From NCBI RefSeq assembly GCF_016461825.1, contig NZ_JAEMNU010000023.1, positions 1 to 56,221 of the forward strand: a DNA stretch of 56,221 bases. Direction: 5' to 3'. The translations under genes and the position numbers were made by a program. Positions 7,931 through 15,584 of this stretch are shown piece by piece. Below the pieces are notes generated by a model. The model worked only from the letters and a program-made list of their open reading frames with translations, was not told the origin of the DNA and did not search any database. This DNA comes from Rugamonas violacea. Lineage in GTDB: Bacteria > Pseudomonadota > Gammaproteobacteria > Burkholderiales > Burkholderiaceae_D. The first letter of the stretch is position 1, and each line of letters starts with the position of its first letter.

Positions 7931-9040
7931 TTACGGCAGCGACGGCGTGTTTTCGCCGAAGTACTCGTGCGAATCGGCGTTGTCGATCGCCTTGGTCGGA
8001 TTGCTGGTCGCCAGGCTGGCGGCGGCGGACTGGCCGTAGGCCCAGTCGTCGGTGCCGGCGACGACGGTGAAGTGGCTCATCTCATGCACCAGCGTGCCGC
8101 CCTTGGAGTCGGTGCCGCTGATCGGTGCCGGCCAGAAAGCGTTGCAGACATAGATCTTGTACGGCTGGTTCGGGTAGACATAGGCGTAGGCGCTGTCGGT
8201 GCAGCCGCAGTCGACCACCACCGCCTTGTTGGCGAAGGCGTCCTTGATGGCGGTGAAGTGCGTCTTGACGGTGGCGTAGCGGCTGGCGTTGTTGGCGCCG
8301 AACCACTTGGTGTAGCGCGTGCCGACGGTGCCGGCGTTCAGATAGCTGCTGCCGTTGGCGACCATCGACTTGGCGGCGGCCACGGCCGAGGTGATCTGGC
8401 TCTGCCGCGAAGCGCTGCAGTTGGCGAAGCTCAGGCTGCCGGCCAATTGCTCGCGCATGGCTTCAAGCAGCGGCGAGGCTTGCGGCTCGGCGCCGCGCGG
8501 CAGCACGCCTTCCACCCACAGCCGGGTCGGCTCGGAGGTGATCTCGCCGATCTCGCTGCCCGCTGCCACTTCGGCGTCGAGCGCGACACGGCCCTCGACG
8601 GCGCCGGCCTCGTTGAACAGGTTGAGCGAGGCGGTGTGGTAACGCACCGAATAGTCGCCGCTGACGCTGAAGTCGTACAGCGCGCTCAACTCGACGCGCT
8701 GGCTCAGCGAGGCGCCGGGCAGCAACTCGCTGAACTCGCCGATACGCGGATTGCGGCGTTTGAAGTGCTTGCCCAAATAGGCGACCTTGACGCCATCGCG
8801 GCTGATGTCGAACAGCGACTCGGTGATGTCGGCCGAGGGCAACTGGTATTTCAGAATGTACTGCGGCTTGGACGAGGTATTGGTGATGGTGACATTGACG
8901 ACCACGTCGTCGCTGGAACCAAGGCTACTCTTTTCCGGCGTGATGGTCGCCGTCACGCCGTTCGATGCCGCTTGCGCGCCAAAGCAGGCCGCGATGGCCA
9001 CGACCGAAACGCCAAGCTTCAACATTTGCTGCACATTCAT
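7931..9040 (-). CDS. Exported M35-type metalloendopeptidase (deuterolysin / peptidyl-Lys)
   Basis: 369 residues with a signal peptide ending at FGAQAAS. An N-terminal beta-sandwich prodomain (about residues 27-165) precedes the catalytic domain. That domain carries the aspzincin signature, HEMSHF near residue 320 followed by GTDDWAYG, whose aspartate is the third zinc ligand. Cysteines NCSAS and CGCTDSAYAYV suggest disulfides, as in secreted members. M35 enzymes cleave before lysine or are broad-specificity secreted proteases. Start MNVQQML at 9040. The upstream 330 bases are AT-rich and probably hold its promoter. The convergent gene encodes a free homologue of the prodomain. Confidence 0.88.
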   Translation of the reverse strand: MNVQQMLKLGVSVVAIAACFGAQAASNGVTATITPEKSSLGSSDDVVVNVTITNTSSKPQYILKYQLPSADITESLFDISRDGVKVAYLGKHFKRRNPRIGEFSELLPGASLSQRVELSALYDFSVSGDYSVRYHTASLNLFNEAGAVEGRVALDAEVAAGSEIGEITSEPTRLWVEGVLPRGAEPQASPLLEAMREQLAGSLSFANCSASRQSQITSAVAAAKSMVANGSSYLNAGTVGTRYTKWFGANNASRYATVKTHFTAIKDAFANKAVVVDCGCTDSAYAYVYPNQPYKIYVCNAFWPAPISGTDSKGGTLVHEMSHFTVVAGTDDWAYGQSAAASLATSNPTKAIDNADSHEYFGENTPSLP

Positions 9041-9377
9041 ACTCGCCTCCGTGAAAGTGGTGGGTGTCACACCGTCACCGCGCTGCCCCAACTGTCCCGA
9101 CCTGCCGCGCCGTGCGATACGACTTTGGATAGATGGGCGGGATGTACAAAAATATTATTTGCACAACTTACGCCCATAACTGATGGTTATCCAGGCATGC
9201 AAATATGTAAAGAAAATACCTTGGCGGGCAAAAATTATTTATACGAATTGTTAACATTTCCCCACAAAATAATTTCCAATTAAACCATGGAACTTGCAGG
9301 AGATAAGTCAGGCGATCCGCCCCGTGCCGGCCCGCGCCGGTGGGCCGGGTTGGCGCCCGCCGGGCGGAGGCGGCGGT
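9041..9377. other. Intergenic region upstream of M35 gene and downstream of ispF
   Basis: 337 bases. The left part (to about 9290) is AT-rich compared with its surroundings and should hold the protease promoter. I see no clear -35/-10 pair. The right part, 9320-9377, is GC-rich with overlapping inverted repeats that may terminate ispDF. No gene found. Confidence 0.4.
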
Positions 9378-9881
9378 TTACTGGCGCAGCAGCAAGCTTA
9401 CTGCCTCTGCGGCAATACCCTCTTCGCGCCCCAGATAACCGAGCTTCTCGTTGGTCTTGGCCTTGATGTTGACCTGGCCGACGGCCACGCCCAAATCCTC
9501 GGCGACGTTGGCGCACATGGCGGCGATGTGCGGCGCCATCTTCGGCCGCTGCGCGATGATGGTGGCGTCGACGTTGCCGACCACGTAGCCGGTGGCGCGC
9601 ACGCGGCGCGCCGCCTCGCGCAGCAGGGTGCGCGAATCGGCGCCCTTGAACTGCGGGTCGGTGTCCGGGAAGTGCTTGCCGATGTCGCCCAGCGCGGCGG
9701 CGCCGAGGATGGCGTCGGTGATGGCGTGCAGCAGCACGTCGGCGTCGGAATGGCCCAGCAGGCCGAGGTGGTGCGGGATGGTCACGCCGCCGATAATCAG
9801 CTTGCGGCCCTCGACCAGCGCGTGGCAGTCGTAGCCCTGGCCGATGCGAAACGGTAATACGGGGAGTGCGGAAGTCGTCAT
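9378..9881 (-). CDS. ispF: 2-C-methyl-D-erythritol 2,4-cyclodiphosphate synthase
   Basis: 167 residues. MEP-pathway enzyme that cyclises CDP-methylerythritol 2-phosphate and releases CMP. Metal ligands are visible in GQGYDCHAL (Asp and His) and [17 protein letters not shown], with [12 protein letters not shown] completing the trimer active site. It follows ispD by 28 bases on the same strand, the usual ispDF pairing. Length is normal. Confidence 0.97.
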   Translation of the reverse strand: MTTSALPVLPFRIGQGYDCHALVEGRKLIIGGVTIPHHLGLLGHSDADVLLHAITDAILGAAALGDIGKHFPDTDPQFKGADSRTLLREAARRVRATGYVVGNVDATIIAQRPKMAPHIAAMCANVAEDLGVAVGQVNIKAKTNEKLGYLGREEGIAAEAVSLLLRQ

Positions 9882-9909
9882 GGGTTCACCTTGGGTTCGA
9901 TTACGTGGG

Positions 9910-10749
9910 TCATTGCGGCTCGGCCAGATACATCTCGGCGATGCGGATGTCGGCCGGCAGCGTCACCTTCAGGTTGCGCGGATGGCCCTCGACCAGGCGC
10001 GGCGACAGGCCCAGCGCCTCGACGGCGCTGGCGTCGTCGGTGATGGCGCTGGCGTCGGTGGCGGCGCCCAGGGCGCGCGCCAGCAGCGCGTAGCTGAACA
10101 TCTGCGGCGTCTGCGCCAGCCACAGGCCGTCGCGCGGCACCGTCGCCACCTTGGCCGGCCCGGGCCCGGGCCCAGATCCAGATCCAGATCCAGATCCAAC
10201 TGCTGCCCCTGGTCCAGCCTCGGCCGCCGTGCTGCGCTTGACCGTGTCGACCACCGGCAGCGCCAGCAGGCCGCCGGCCGGGTGCCCGGCCACGCCGGCG
10301 ATCAGCTTGGCGATCAGCGCCGGCGTCAGGCCGGGCCGGGCGGCGTCGTGCACCAGCATCATGTCGCCCTCGCCGACCGCGCCTTGCAGCGCGCGCAGCG
10401 CGTTCAGCACCGAATCCATCCGCGTGGCGCCGCCGCAGCGCAGCACCGTCACGCCGGCCGGCGGCAAGACGGCGTCGATCTGGCCGTCGTCCGGGCTGAC
10501 CACCACATAAGTGTGGGCGATCAGCGGGCTGGCCAGGAAGGCGTCGAGGGCGTGGCGCAGCATCGGTTTGCCGCCCACGCTCAGGTACTGTTTGGGGCCG
10601 TCGGCCGCCATGCGCGCGCCGACGCCGGCCGCCGGGATCAACGCGAAGTAGCGCGGCGCGGATGCGCTAGATATGCTGGCTGTGCTGGCTGTGCTGGCTG
10701 TGCCGGGTGTGCTGGCTGTGCCGGCCACGGCTGGTGTTTCTGCTGTCAT
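9910..10749 (-). CDS. ispD: 2-C-methyl-D-erythritol 4-phosphate cytidylyltransferase with repeat insertions
   Basis: 279 residues against about 230 usual. Catalyses CTP plus MEP to CDP-ME in isoprenoid synthesis. Signatures seen: [12 protein letters not shown] with the nucleotide-binding glycines, [13 protein letters not shown] and the C-terminal [17 protein letters not shown]. Two additions explain the length: an N-terminal tract of about 30 residues rich in Thr, Ala and Ser before [11 protein letters not shown], and a Gly-Ser/Gly-Pro tract at about residues 180-198. The second lies between VVDTVKRS and [10 protein letters not shown], in the arm that dimerises in the E. coli enzyme. Both tracts are encoded by short tandem DNA repeats. 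The start at 10749 is the only ATG keeping the tract; a downstream start is possible. Confidence 0.93.
   Translation of the reverse strand: MTAETPAVAGTASTPGTASTASTASISSASAPRYFALIPAAGVGARMAADGPKQYLSVGGKPMLRHALDAFLASPLIAHTYVVVSPDDGQIDAVLPPAGVTVLRCGGATRMDSVLNALRALQGAVGEGDMMLVHDAARPGLTPALIAKLIAGVAGHPAGGLLALPVVDTVKRSTAAEAGPGAAVGSGSGSGSGPGPGPAKVATVPRDGLWLAQTPQMFSYALLARALGAATDASAITDDASAVEALGLSPRLVEGHPRNLKVTLPADIRIAEMYLAEPQ
10172..10197. repeat. Hexanucleotide microsatellite inside ispD
   Basis: Four consecutive copies of AGATCC, next to GGGCCCGGGCCC, encode alternating Gly-Ser and Gly-Pro on the minus strand. The hexamer unit keeps the ispD frame whatever the copy number. Confidence 0.75.
10672..10728. 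repeat. 9-bp tandem repeat in ispD 5' end
   Basis: About six copies of a TGTGCTGGC-like nonamer, some with TGCCGG variants, encode the Ala-Ser-Thr-rich N-terminal extension on the minus strand. The unit length preserves frame. Confidence 0.7.
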
Positions 10750-10772
10750 GCGCTTCTCAATCGGATGGTCAA

Positions 10773-11624
10773 TTAGTTGATGCGCCGCCCGCGCAGCAGC
10801 ATGTTCTGGACTTCGCCGTTGCATACCTTGCTCAAGCGGTCGTATTCTTCCGGCGTGTCGATCTGCGCCTGCTGCGCCTCGACCTTCTGCATCTCGGCCT
10901 TGATGAAGGGCAGCCAGCCGCTGTCGATCTCGTGCTCCAGCGCCGACAGCGCGGTGCCCGTCGGCGCGTACAGCGGCTTGGCTTCGAAGCGCTTGGCCAG
11001 CGCCTCGCGCACCACCAGCTCCACCTTGGGCAGATGGCCCATATAGGCCTGCAGGTGGCGCAGCTCGTGGTTCAGCACCTCCTGGTAGATGCAGGTGCCC
11101 GGTTCGAACTCCTTGCCGACGAAGATCACCACCGGCACGTAGTACAGGCTCACCTTGATCTGCGGCGCGATGCATTCGTAGCCGCTGACCGGGTCCTGCA
11201 ACACCGGTCCGGTCAGGCCGACCTTCACCTTCGACTCGGTGCGCGTGATACCCAGCACCACGCTGTTGCCATGGCCGCCGCCCTTCATCACCGTCAGCGA
11301 ACGGTAGGACAGGTGGTTGTCGATGGTGTAGCCGTTCTGCTGCGCCGACAGGACCGAGACCGTCTTGCTGATCGAGTCCTCGCAGCGGATCTGGAACGGC
11401 GTGCGCGCGCCCGCAGCACCCGCTGCGCCCGCTACGCCCGCAGCACCCGCCGCCGCGCCGGCCGGCGCCGCGCCGACACCAGCGCTGGCGGCCAGGGTCA
11501 GCATCAGAGCTAACGTCGGACCCAAGGCCGATGCCGGCGACCGGGCCAGCCAAACGGCAGGCGTGGCGGCGCCCGTCCGCGCCTGGGCGGAGTACGGCGC
11601 AGCCTGTGCCGGCCGAATGCGCAT
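10773..11624 (-). CDS. Exported protein with HELRH motif, function unknown
   Basis: 283 residues, start at 11624, three bases after the Nudix stop. The Shine-Dalgarno is weak, so a later start near LMLTLAASAG is possible. A hydrophobic leader and an Ala/Gly/Val-rich stretch precede a globular region beginning near FQIRCEDSISK. Residues around YQEVLNHELRHLQAYMGH contain HExxH-like HELRH with a further histidine, reminiscent of a zinc-binding helix such as in DUF922-type proteins. Cysteines in IRCEDS, YECIAP, GTCIYQ and KVCNGE may pair. No assigned function. It sits between Nudix and ispD in one minus-strand run. Confidence 0.7.
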   Translation of the reverse strand: MRIRPAQAAPYSAQARTGAATPAVWLARSPASALGPTLALMLTLAASAGVGAAPAGAAAGAAGVAGAAGAAGARTPFQIRCEDSISKTVSVLSAQQNGYTIDNHLSYRSLTVMKGGGHGNSVVLGITRTESKVKVGLTGPVLQDPVSGYECIAPQIKVSLYYVPVVIFVGKEFEPGTCIYQEVLNHELRHLQAYMGHLPKVELVVREALAKRFEAKPLYAPTGTALSALEHEIDSGWLPFIKAEMQKVEAQQAQIDTPEEYDRLSKVCNGEVQNMLLRGRRIN

Positions 11625-11627
11625 GGA

Positions 11628-12185
11628 TTAGTCCAGTTTCCAGGCTCCCGACCGGAGCTTGTCCAGCCAGAAAATGCCGATGACGGTTTTGACGTCGGTG
11701 ATTTTTCCCTCGCGCACCCATTGCAGCAGCTCGTCGATGGTGGCGGTGAAGGTTTCCAGGAACTCGCCCTCGTCCAACTTCGCCTTGCCGGCGGTCAGGC
11801 CGCGCGCCAGGTACAGATCGAGGTGCTCGTCCGAGTAGGCGATGGCGTTGTGGATGGTGCTGACAAACTGCCAGTCGGTGGCCGAGTAGCCGGTCTCCTC
11901 CTCCAGCTCGCGCTTGGCGCAGGCCAGCGGCTCCTCGCCCAGGTCGATTTTACCGGCCGGGAATTCGATGAAGACTTGATGCAGGGGGTAGCGGAATTGG
12001 CGTTCCATCAGCACCGTGCCGTCGTCGAGCAGCGGCAGGATGACGACGGCGCCCGGATGCAGGACATATTCGCGGGCGGTGTGTTTGCCGTCTGGCAGCG
12101 CGATGGTGTCGCGCTGCACTTTGAGGAAGTGGCCGTTGTAGACCAGTTCACCGTCGATGCGGGTTTCTTTCAGATGCTTGTCCAT
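11628..12185 (-). CDS. nudF: Nudix hydrolase, ADP-ribose pyrophosphatase type
   Basis: 185 residues from MDKHLKETR at 12185, with GGAG 5 bases upstream. The Nudix box is at about residues 85-107: GKIDLGEEPLACAKRELEEETG, read in parts as GxxxxxE then REExxEE-type REL-EEETG. The upstream ERQFRYPLHQVFIEFPAG is the hallmark of ADP-ribose/NudF enzymes. It hydrolyses ADP-ribose to AMP and ribose 5-phosphate, with Mg held by the box glutamates. It lies 31 bases downstream of the DUF2818 gene at the end of the nuo run. The gene symbol is by family similarity. Confidence 0.85.
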   Translation of the reverse strand: MDKHLKETRIDGELVYNGHFLKVQRDTIALPDGKHTAREYVLHPGAVVILPLLDDGTVLMERQFRYPLHQVFIEFPAGKIDLGEEPLACAKRELEEETGYSATDWQFVSTIHNAIAYSDEHLDLYLARGLTAGKAKLDEGEFLETFTATIDELLQWVREGKITDVKTVIGIFWLDKLRSGAWKLD

Positions 12186-12216
12186 GCACACTCCGTTGGG
12201 GAAGAACGATAGTGTA

Positions 12217-12549
12217 TCAGCCGTGATGCTTGCGCAGGTAGCGGACAACAAATCCGGGGAAAGCCAGGACGATGAACAGGCAGCCGGTGATGGCGTAGAA
12301 CTCCCAGGTCTGCGGGAAGGCGTTGCCGATGCGCGCTTCGAGCACGAAGCCGGCCGCGCCGACGAGCAGATACAGCACGATCATCTCCAGCAGGCGGACC
12401 AAGAGCGGCTTGCGCCGCCCCGCCACGCGCCGGTCGCCGCTGGCCGATTTGAACGGCACGAGGGCGAACAGGCGGTCATTGACGAACGGCAGGTTGGCGG
12501 CCGCCATGGCAAGCGCGATCACCAACCAGCTAGACGATGAAGCCTCCAT
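12217..12549 (-). CDS. DUF2818 family membrane protein
   Basis: 110 residues with about three hydrophobic segments: LVIALAMAAANLPFV, MIVLYLLVGAAGFVLEA and ITGCLFIVLAFPGFVVRYL. Known of the family: it is a short membrane protein typically encoded directly after nuoN in Burkholderiales. Here it starts 1 base from the nuoN stop. It may assist complex I assembly, but its role is not established. Confidence 0.85.
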   Translation of the reverse strand: MEASSSSWLVIALAMAAANLPFVNDRLFALVPFKSASGDRRVAGRRKPLLVRLLEMIVLYLLVGAAGFVLEARIGNAFPQTWEFYAITGCLFIVLAFPGFVVRYLRKHHG

Positions 12550-12550
12550 C

Positions 12551-14035
12551 TCAGGAGTTCAGGGTCTTGCGCATCGCGTCCAGGCAGATGCTGAGCAGCG
12601 AGCCTGGCAGCATGCCCATCACCACCACGCCGATGGCGTTCAGGCTCAGGACGATGCTCATGTCGGTGTTGACGACGATCGGCGAATTGTCGGTCGGCTC
12701 GTCGAACCACATCATCTTGACCACGCGCAGGTAGTAGAACGCGCCGATCAGCGAGAACATCACCGCGACGATGGTCAGCCAGATCTGGCCGGTGCCCAGC
12801 ACCGCGTTCAGCACGGAGAACTTGGCGGCGAAGCCCATCATCGGCGGCACGCCGGCCAGCGAGAACATCAGGATCGACATGACCACGGCGAACCATGGCG
12901 AACGCTTGCTCAGGCCCTTGAAGTCGGCCAGCTCTTCCGCCTCGAAACCGGCGCGGGCCAGCAGCATGATGACGCCGAAGCTGCCCAGCGTGGTCATGAC
13001 GTAGGTGATGGCGTAGTACATGGCGGCGCTGTAGGCGCCGGCGGCACCGCTCGAATTGGTGCCGACCACGCCGGCCAGCAGGCCAAGCAGGACGAAGCCC
13101 ATTTGCGCGATGGTCGAATAGGCCAGCATACGCTTGATGTTGGTCTGCGCGATGGCGGTCAGGTTACCCACCGCCAGCGACATCACGGCCAGCACCATCA
13201 GCATCTGTTGCCAGTCGATTGCCAGCGGCAGCAGACCTTCCACCAGCAGGCGGATGCAGATGGCGAAGGTGGCCAGCTTGGGCGCGCCGCCCAGCAGCAG
13301 GGTCACGGCGGTCGGCGAACCTTGATAGACGTCCGGCACCCACATGTGGAACGGCACGGCGCCCAGTTTGAAGGCCAGGCCGGCGACCAGGAAGACGATG
13401 CCGAACACCAGGATGGTCGGTTTGACGGTGCCGCTGGCGGCGGCCTTGGCGACCAGGGTCAGGTCCAGCGTGCCGGTGGCGCCGTACAACATCGAGATGC
13501 CGTACAACAGGAAACCGGAAGCCATCGCGCCCAGGATGAAGTACTTCATCGCCGCCTCGGTGGCCTTGACGTCGTCGCGACGCAGGGCGACCAGCGCGTA
13601 CAACGCCAGCGACATCAGTTCCACGCCCAGGTAGACGGTGAGGAAGTTGTTGGCCGAGATCATCACCATCTGGCCCAGCATGGAGAACAGGGCCAGCACG
13701 TAGAACTCGCCGCCCAGGTTGTTCGACAGCATGCCACGGTCGGTGGCGTAGGTGCGCGAATAGACCAGCGTCATGGCCACGGCCAGGTAGGTGAACAGCT
13801 TGAGCAGGTTCGACATCGGGTCCGAGATGAACATGTTCGAGAACGTGTACACCGTGGTGCCGGCGTTGAAATCGGCCAGGCTGAACCAGGCGCAACCGGC
13901 CAGGGTCAGCAACGACAGTACGTACGTGATCGAACGCTTGCCCTCGGACAGGAACATATCGATCAGCAGGATCGCCGAAGCGGCGACCAGCAGAAAGATT
14001 TCTGCGTAGAGCGGGATCATGTTGGTGGTATTCAT
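12551..14035 (-). CDS. nuoN: NADH-quinone oxidoreductase subunit N
   Basis: 494 residues, antiporter-like membrane subunit of complex I. Conserved [15 protein letters not shown] carries the proton-channel glutamate, and [13 protein letters not shown] and the conserved lysines of the discontinuous helices (such as [16 protein letters not shown]) are visible. Last of the fourteen nuo genes, 21 bases after nuoM. Confidence 0.97.
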   Translation of the reverse strand: MNTTNMIPLYAEIFLLVAASAILLIDMFLSEGKRSITYVLSLLTLAGCAWFSLADFNAGTTVYTFSNMFISDPMSNLLKLFTYLAVAMTLVYSRTYATDRGMLSNNLGGEFYVLALFSMLGQMVMISANNFLTVYLGVELMSLALYALVALRRDDVKATEAAMKYFILGAMASGFLLYGISMLYGATGTLDLTLVAKAAASGTVKPTILVFGIVFLVAGLAFKLGAVPFHMWVPDVYQGSPTAVTLLLGGAPKLATFAICIRLLVEGLLPLAIDWQQMLMVLAVMSLAVGNLTAIAQTNIKRMLAYSTIAQMGFVLLGLLAGVVGTNSSGAAGAYSAAMYYAITYVMTTLGSFGVIMLLARAGFEAEELADFKGLSKRSPWFAVVMSILMFSLAGVPPMMGFAAKFSVLNAVLGTGQIWLTIVAVMFSLIGAFYYLRVVKMMWFDEPTDNSPIVVNTDMSIVLSLNAIGVVVMGMLPGSLLSICLDAMRKTLNS

Positions 14036-14056
14036 GTATGCGTTTCCGTTTTCTTC

Positions 14057-15553
14057 TTAAGGCAGCTTGGTCTGGGCGACGTGCTTGAGCAGGTCGGCGA
14101 CCGAGGTTTGCATCGTGTCGGTGAACGGCGCTGGGTACAGACCCATGGCCAGCACGGCGACCGCCAGAATGCCCAACATCAGGAATTCGCGTGCGTTGAT
14201 GTCCTTCAGTTCAGCCACATGGTGGTTGGCGACCTTGCCGAAGATGACGCGCTTGGCCATCCACAGCGAGTAGGCGGCGCCGAAGATCAGCGCGGTGGCG
14301 GCCAGCATGCCGATCCAGAAGTTGAACTGGACGGCGCCGAGGATCACCATGAACTCGCCGACGAAGCCGGAGGTCGCTGGCAGGCCGCAGTTGGCCATCG
14401 AGAAGAAGATGAACAGGGCGGCGAACTTCGGCATCTTGTTGACGACTCCGCCGTAATCGGCGATTTGACGCGAGTGGGCCTGGTCGTACAGCACGCCGAT
14501 GCACAGGAACATGGCGCCGGAGATGAAGCCGTGCGAGATCATTTGCACGATACCGCCCTGCACCGCGATGTCGTTGAAGACGAAGAAGCCCAGCGTGACG
14601 AAGCCCATGTGGGCGATCGACGAGTAAGCCACCAGTTTTTTCATGTCCTTCTGTACCAGCGCGACCAGGCCGATGTAGATCACGGCGATCAGCGACAGGG
14701 CGATGATGAAGTTGGCCAGGTAGTGCGAGGCGTCAGGCGTGATCGGCAGCGAGAAACGCAGGAAGCCGTAAGCGCCCAGTTTCAGCATGATGGCGGCCAG
14801 CACGGCCGAACCACCGGTGGGCGCCTCGACGTGGACGTCGGGCAGCCAGGTGTGCACCGGGAACATCGGCACCTTGACGGCGAAGGCCATCAGGAAGGCC
14901 AGGAAGATGAAGATCTGCTCTTTCATCGTCAGCTTGAAGGCGTGCCATGCCAGGATGTCGAAGGTGCCCGAGACGTTGTACAGGTAGACCAGGGCGATCA
15001 GGGTCAGCAGCGAGCCGAAGAAGGTGTAGAGGAAGAACTTGAACGAGGCGTACACGCGGTTCTCGCCGCCCCACACGCCGATGATGATGAACATCGGGAT
15101 CAGGGTCGCTTCGAAGAAGAAGTAGAACAGCAGGCCGTCCATGGCGGCGAACACGCCGATCATCAGACCGGACAGCACCAGGAAGGCGCCCATGTACTGC
15201 GCCACGCGCTTCTGGATCACCTGCCAGGCCGAGATCACCACGATGACGGTGATGAAGGCGGTCAGCGGAATGAACCACAGCGACAGGCCGTCGATGGCCA
15301 GCGAGTAGAAGATGTTGAAGCGGCCGATCCACGGCGTCTTCTCGACGAACTGCATGCCGTGGGCGGCGTTGTCGAAGTTGGTGATCAGCGGGATCGTGGT
15401 CAGGAAGCTGACCACGGCGCCGATCAGCGAGCCGACGCGGACCAGGCCGGCGTTGCTGTCCCGGCCCAGGGCCAGGACCAGGAGCCCGAACAGGACCGGA
15501 ACCCAGATCGCCAGGCTCAGGTAGGGAGGAAGGGAAGAAATTGACTGCATCAT
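14057..15553 (-). CDS. nuoM: NADH-quinone oxidoreductase subunit M
   Basis: 498 residues, antiporter-like proton-pumping subunit. Features include FYFFFEATLIPMFIIIGVWG with the key glutamate, HTWLPDVHVEAPTGGSAVLA, and MKKLVAYSSIAHMGFV. About fourteen membrane helices as usual. It starts 31 bases after the nuoL stop. Confidence 0.97.
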   Translation of the reverse strand: MMQSISSLPPYLSLAIWVPVLFGLLVLALGRDSNAGLVRVGSLIGAVVSFLTTIPLITNFDNAAHGMQFVEKTPWIGRFNIFYSLAIDGLSLWFIPLTAFITVIVVISAWQVIQKRVAQYMGAFLVLSGLMIGVFAAMDGLLFYFFFEATLIPMFIIIGVWGGENRVYASFKFFLYTFFGSLLTLIALVYLYNVSGTFDILAWHAFKLTMKEQIFIFLAFLMAFAVKVPMFPVHTWLPDVHVEAPTGGSAVLAAIMLKLGAYGFLRFSLPITPDASHYLANFIIALSLIAVIYIGLVALVQKDMKKLVAYSSIAHMGFVTLGFFVFNDIAVQGGIVQMISHGFISGAMFLCIGVLYDQAHSRQIADYGGVVNKMPKFAALFIFFSMANCGLPATSGFVGEFMVILGAVQFNFWIGMLAATALIFGAAYSLWMAKRVIFGKVANHHVAELKDINAREFLMLGILAVAVLAMGLYPAPFTDTMQTSVADLLKHVAQTKLP

Positions 15554-15584
15554 GGTTATCGTTATCTCTTTGCGTGTCAGCTAA

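Noticed and set aside
9910..11721. A single long frame that would fuse ispD to upstream sequence
   Set aside because: The upstream part overlaps the HELRH protein gene in another frame and has no domain. ispD starts at 10749.
12323..15544. A 1073-codon plus-strand open frame opposite nuoN and nuoM
   Set aside because: Low-complexity His/Gln/Arg/Asp-rich composition is expected from the antisense of membrane proteins. The minus strand holds nuoM and nuoN.
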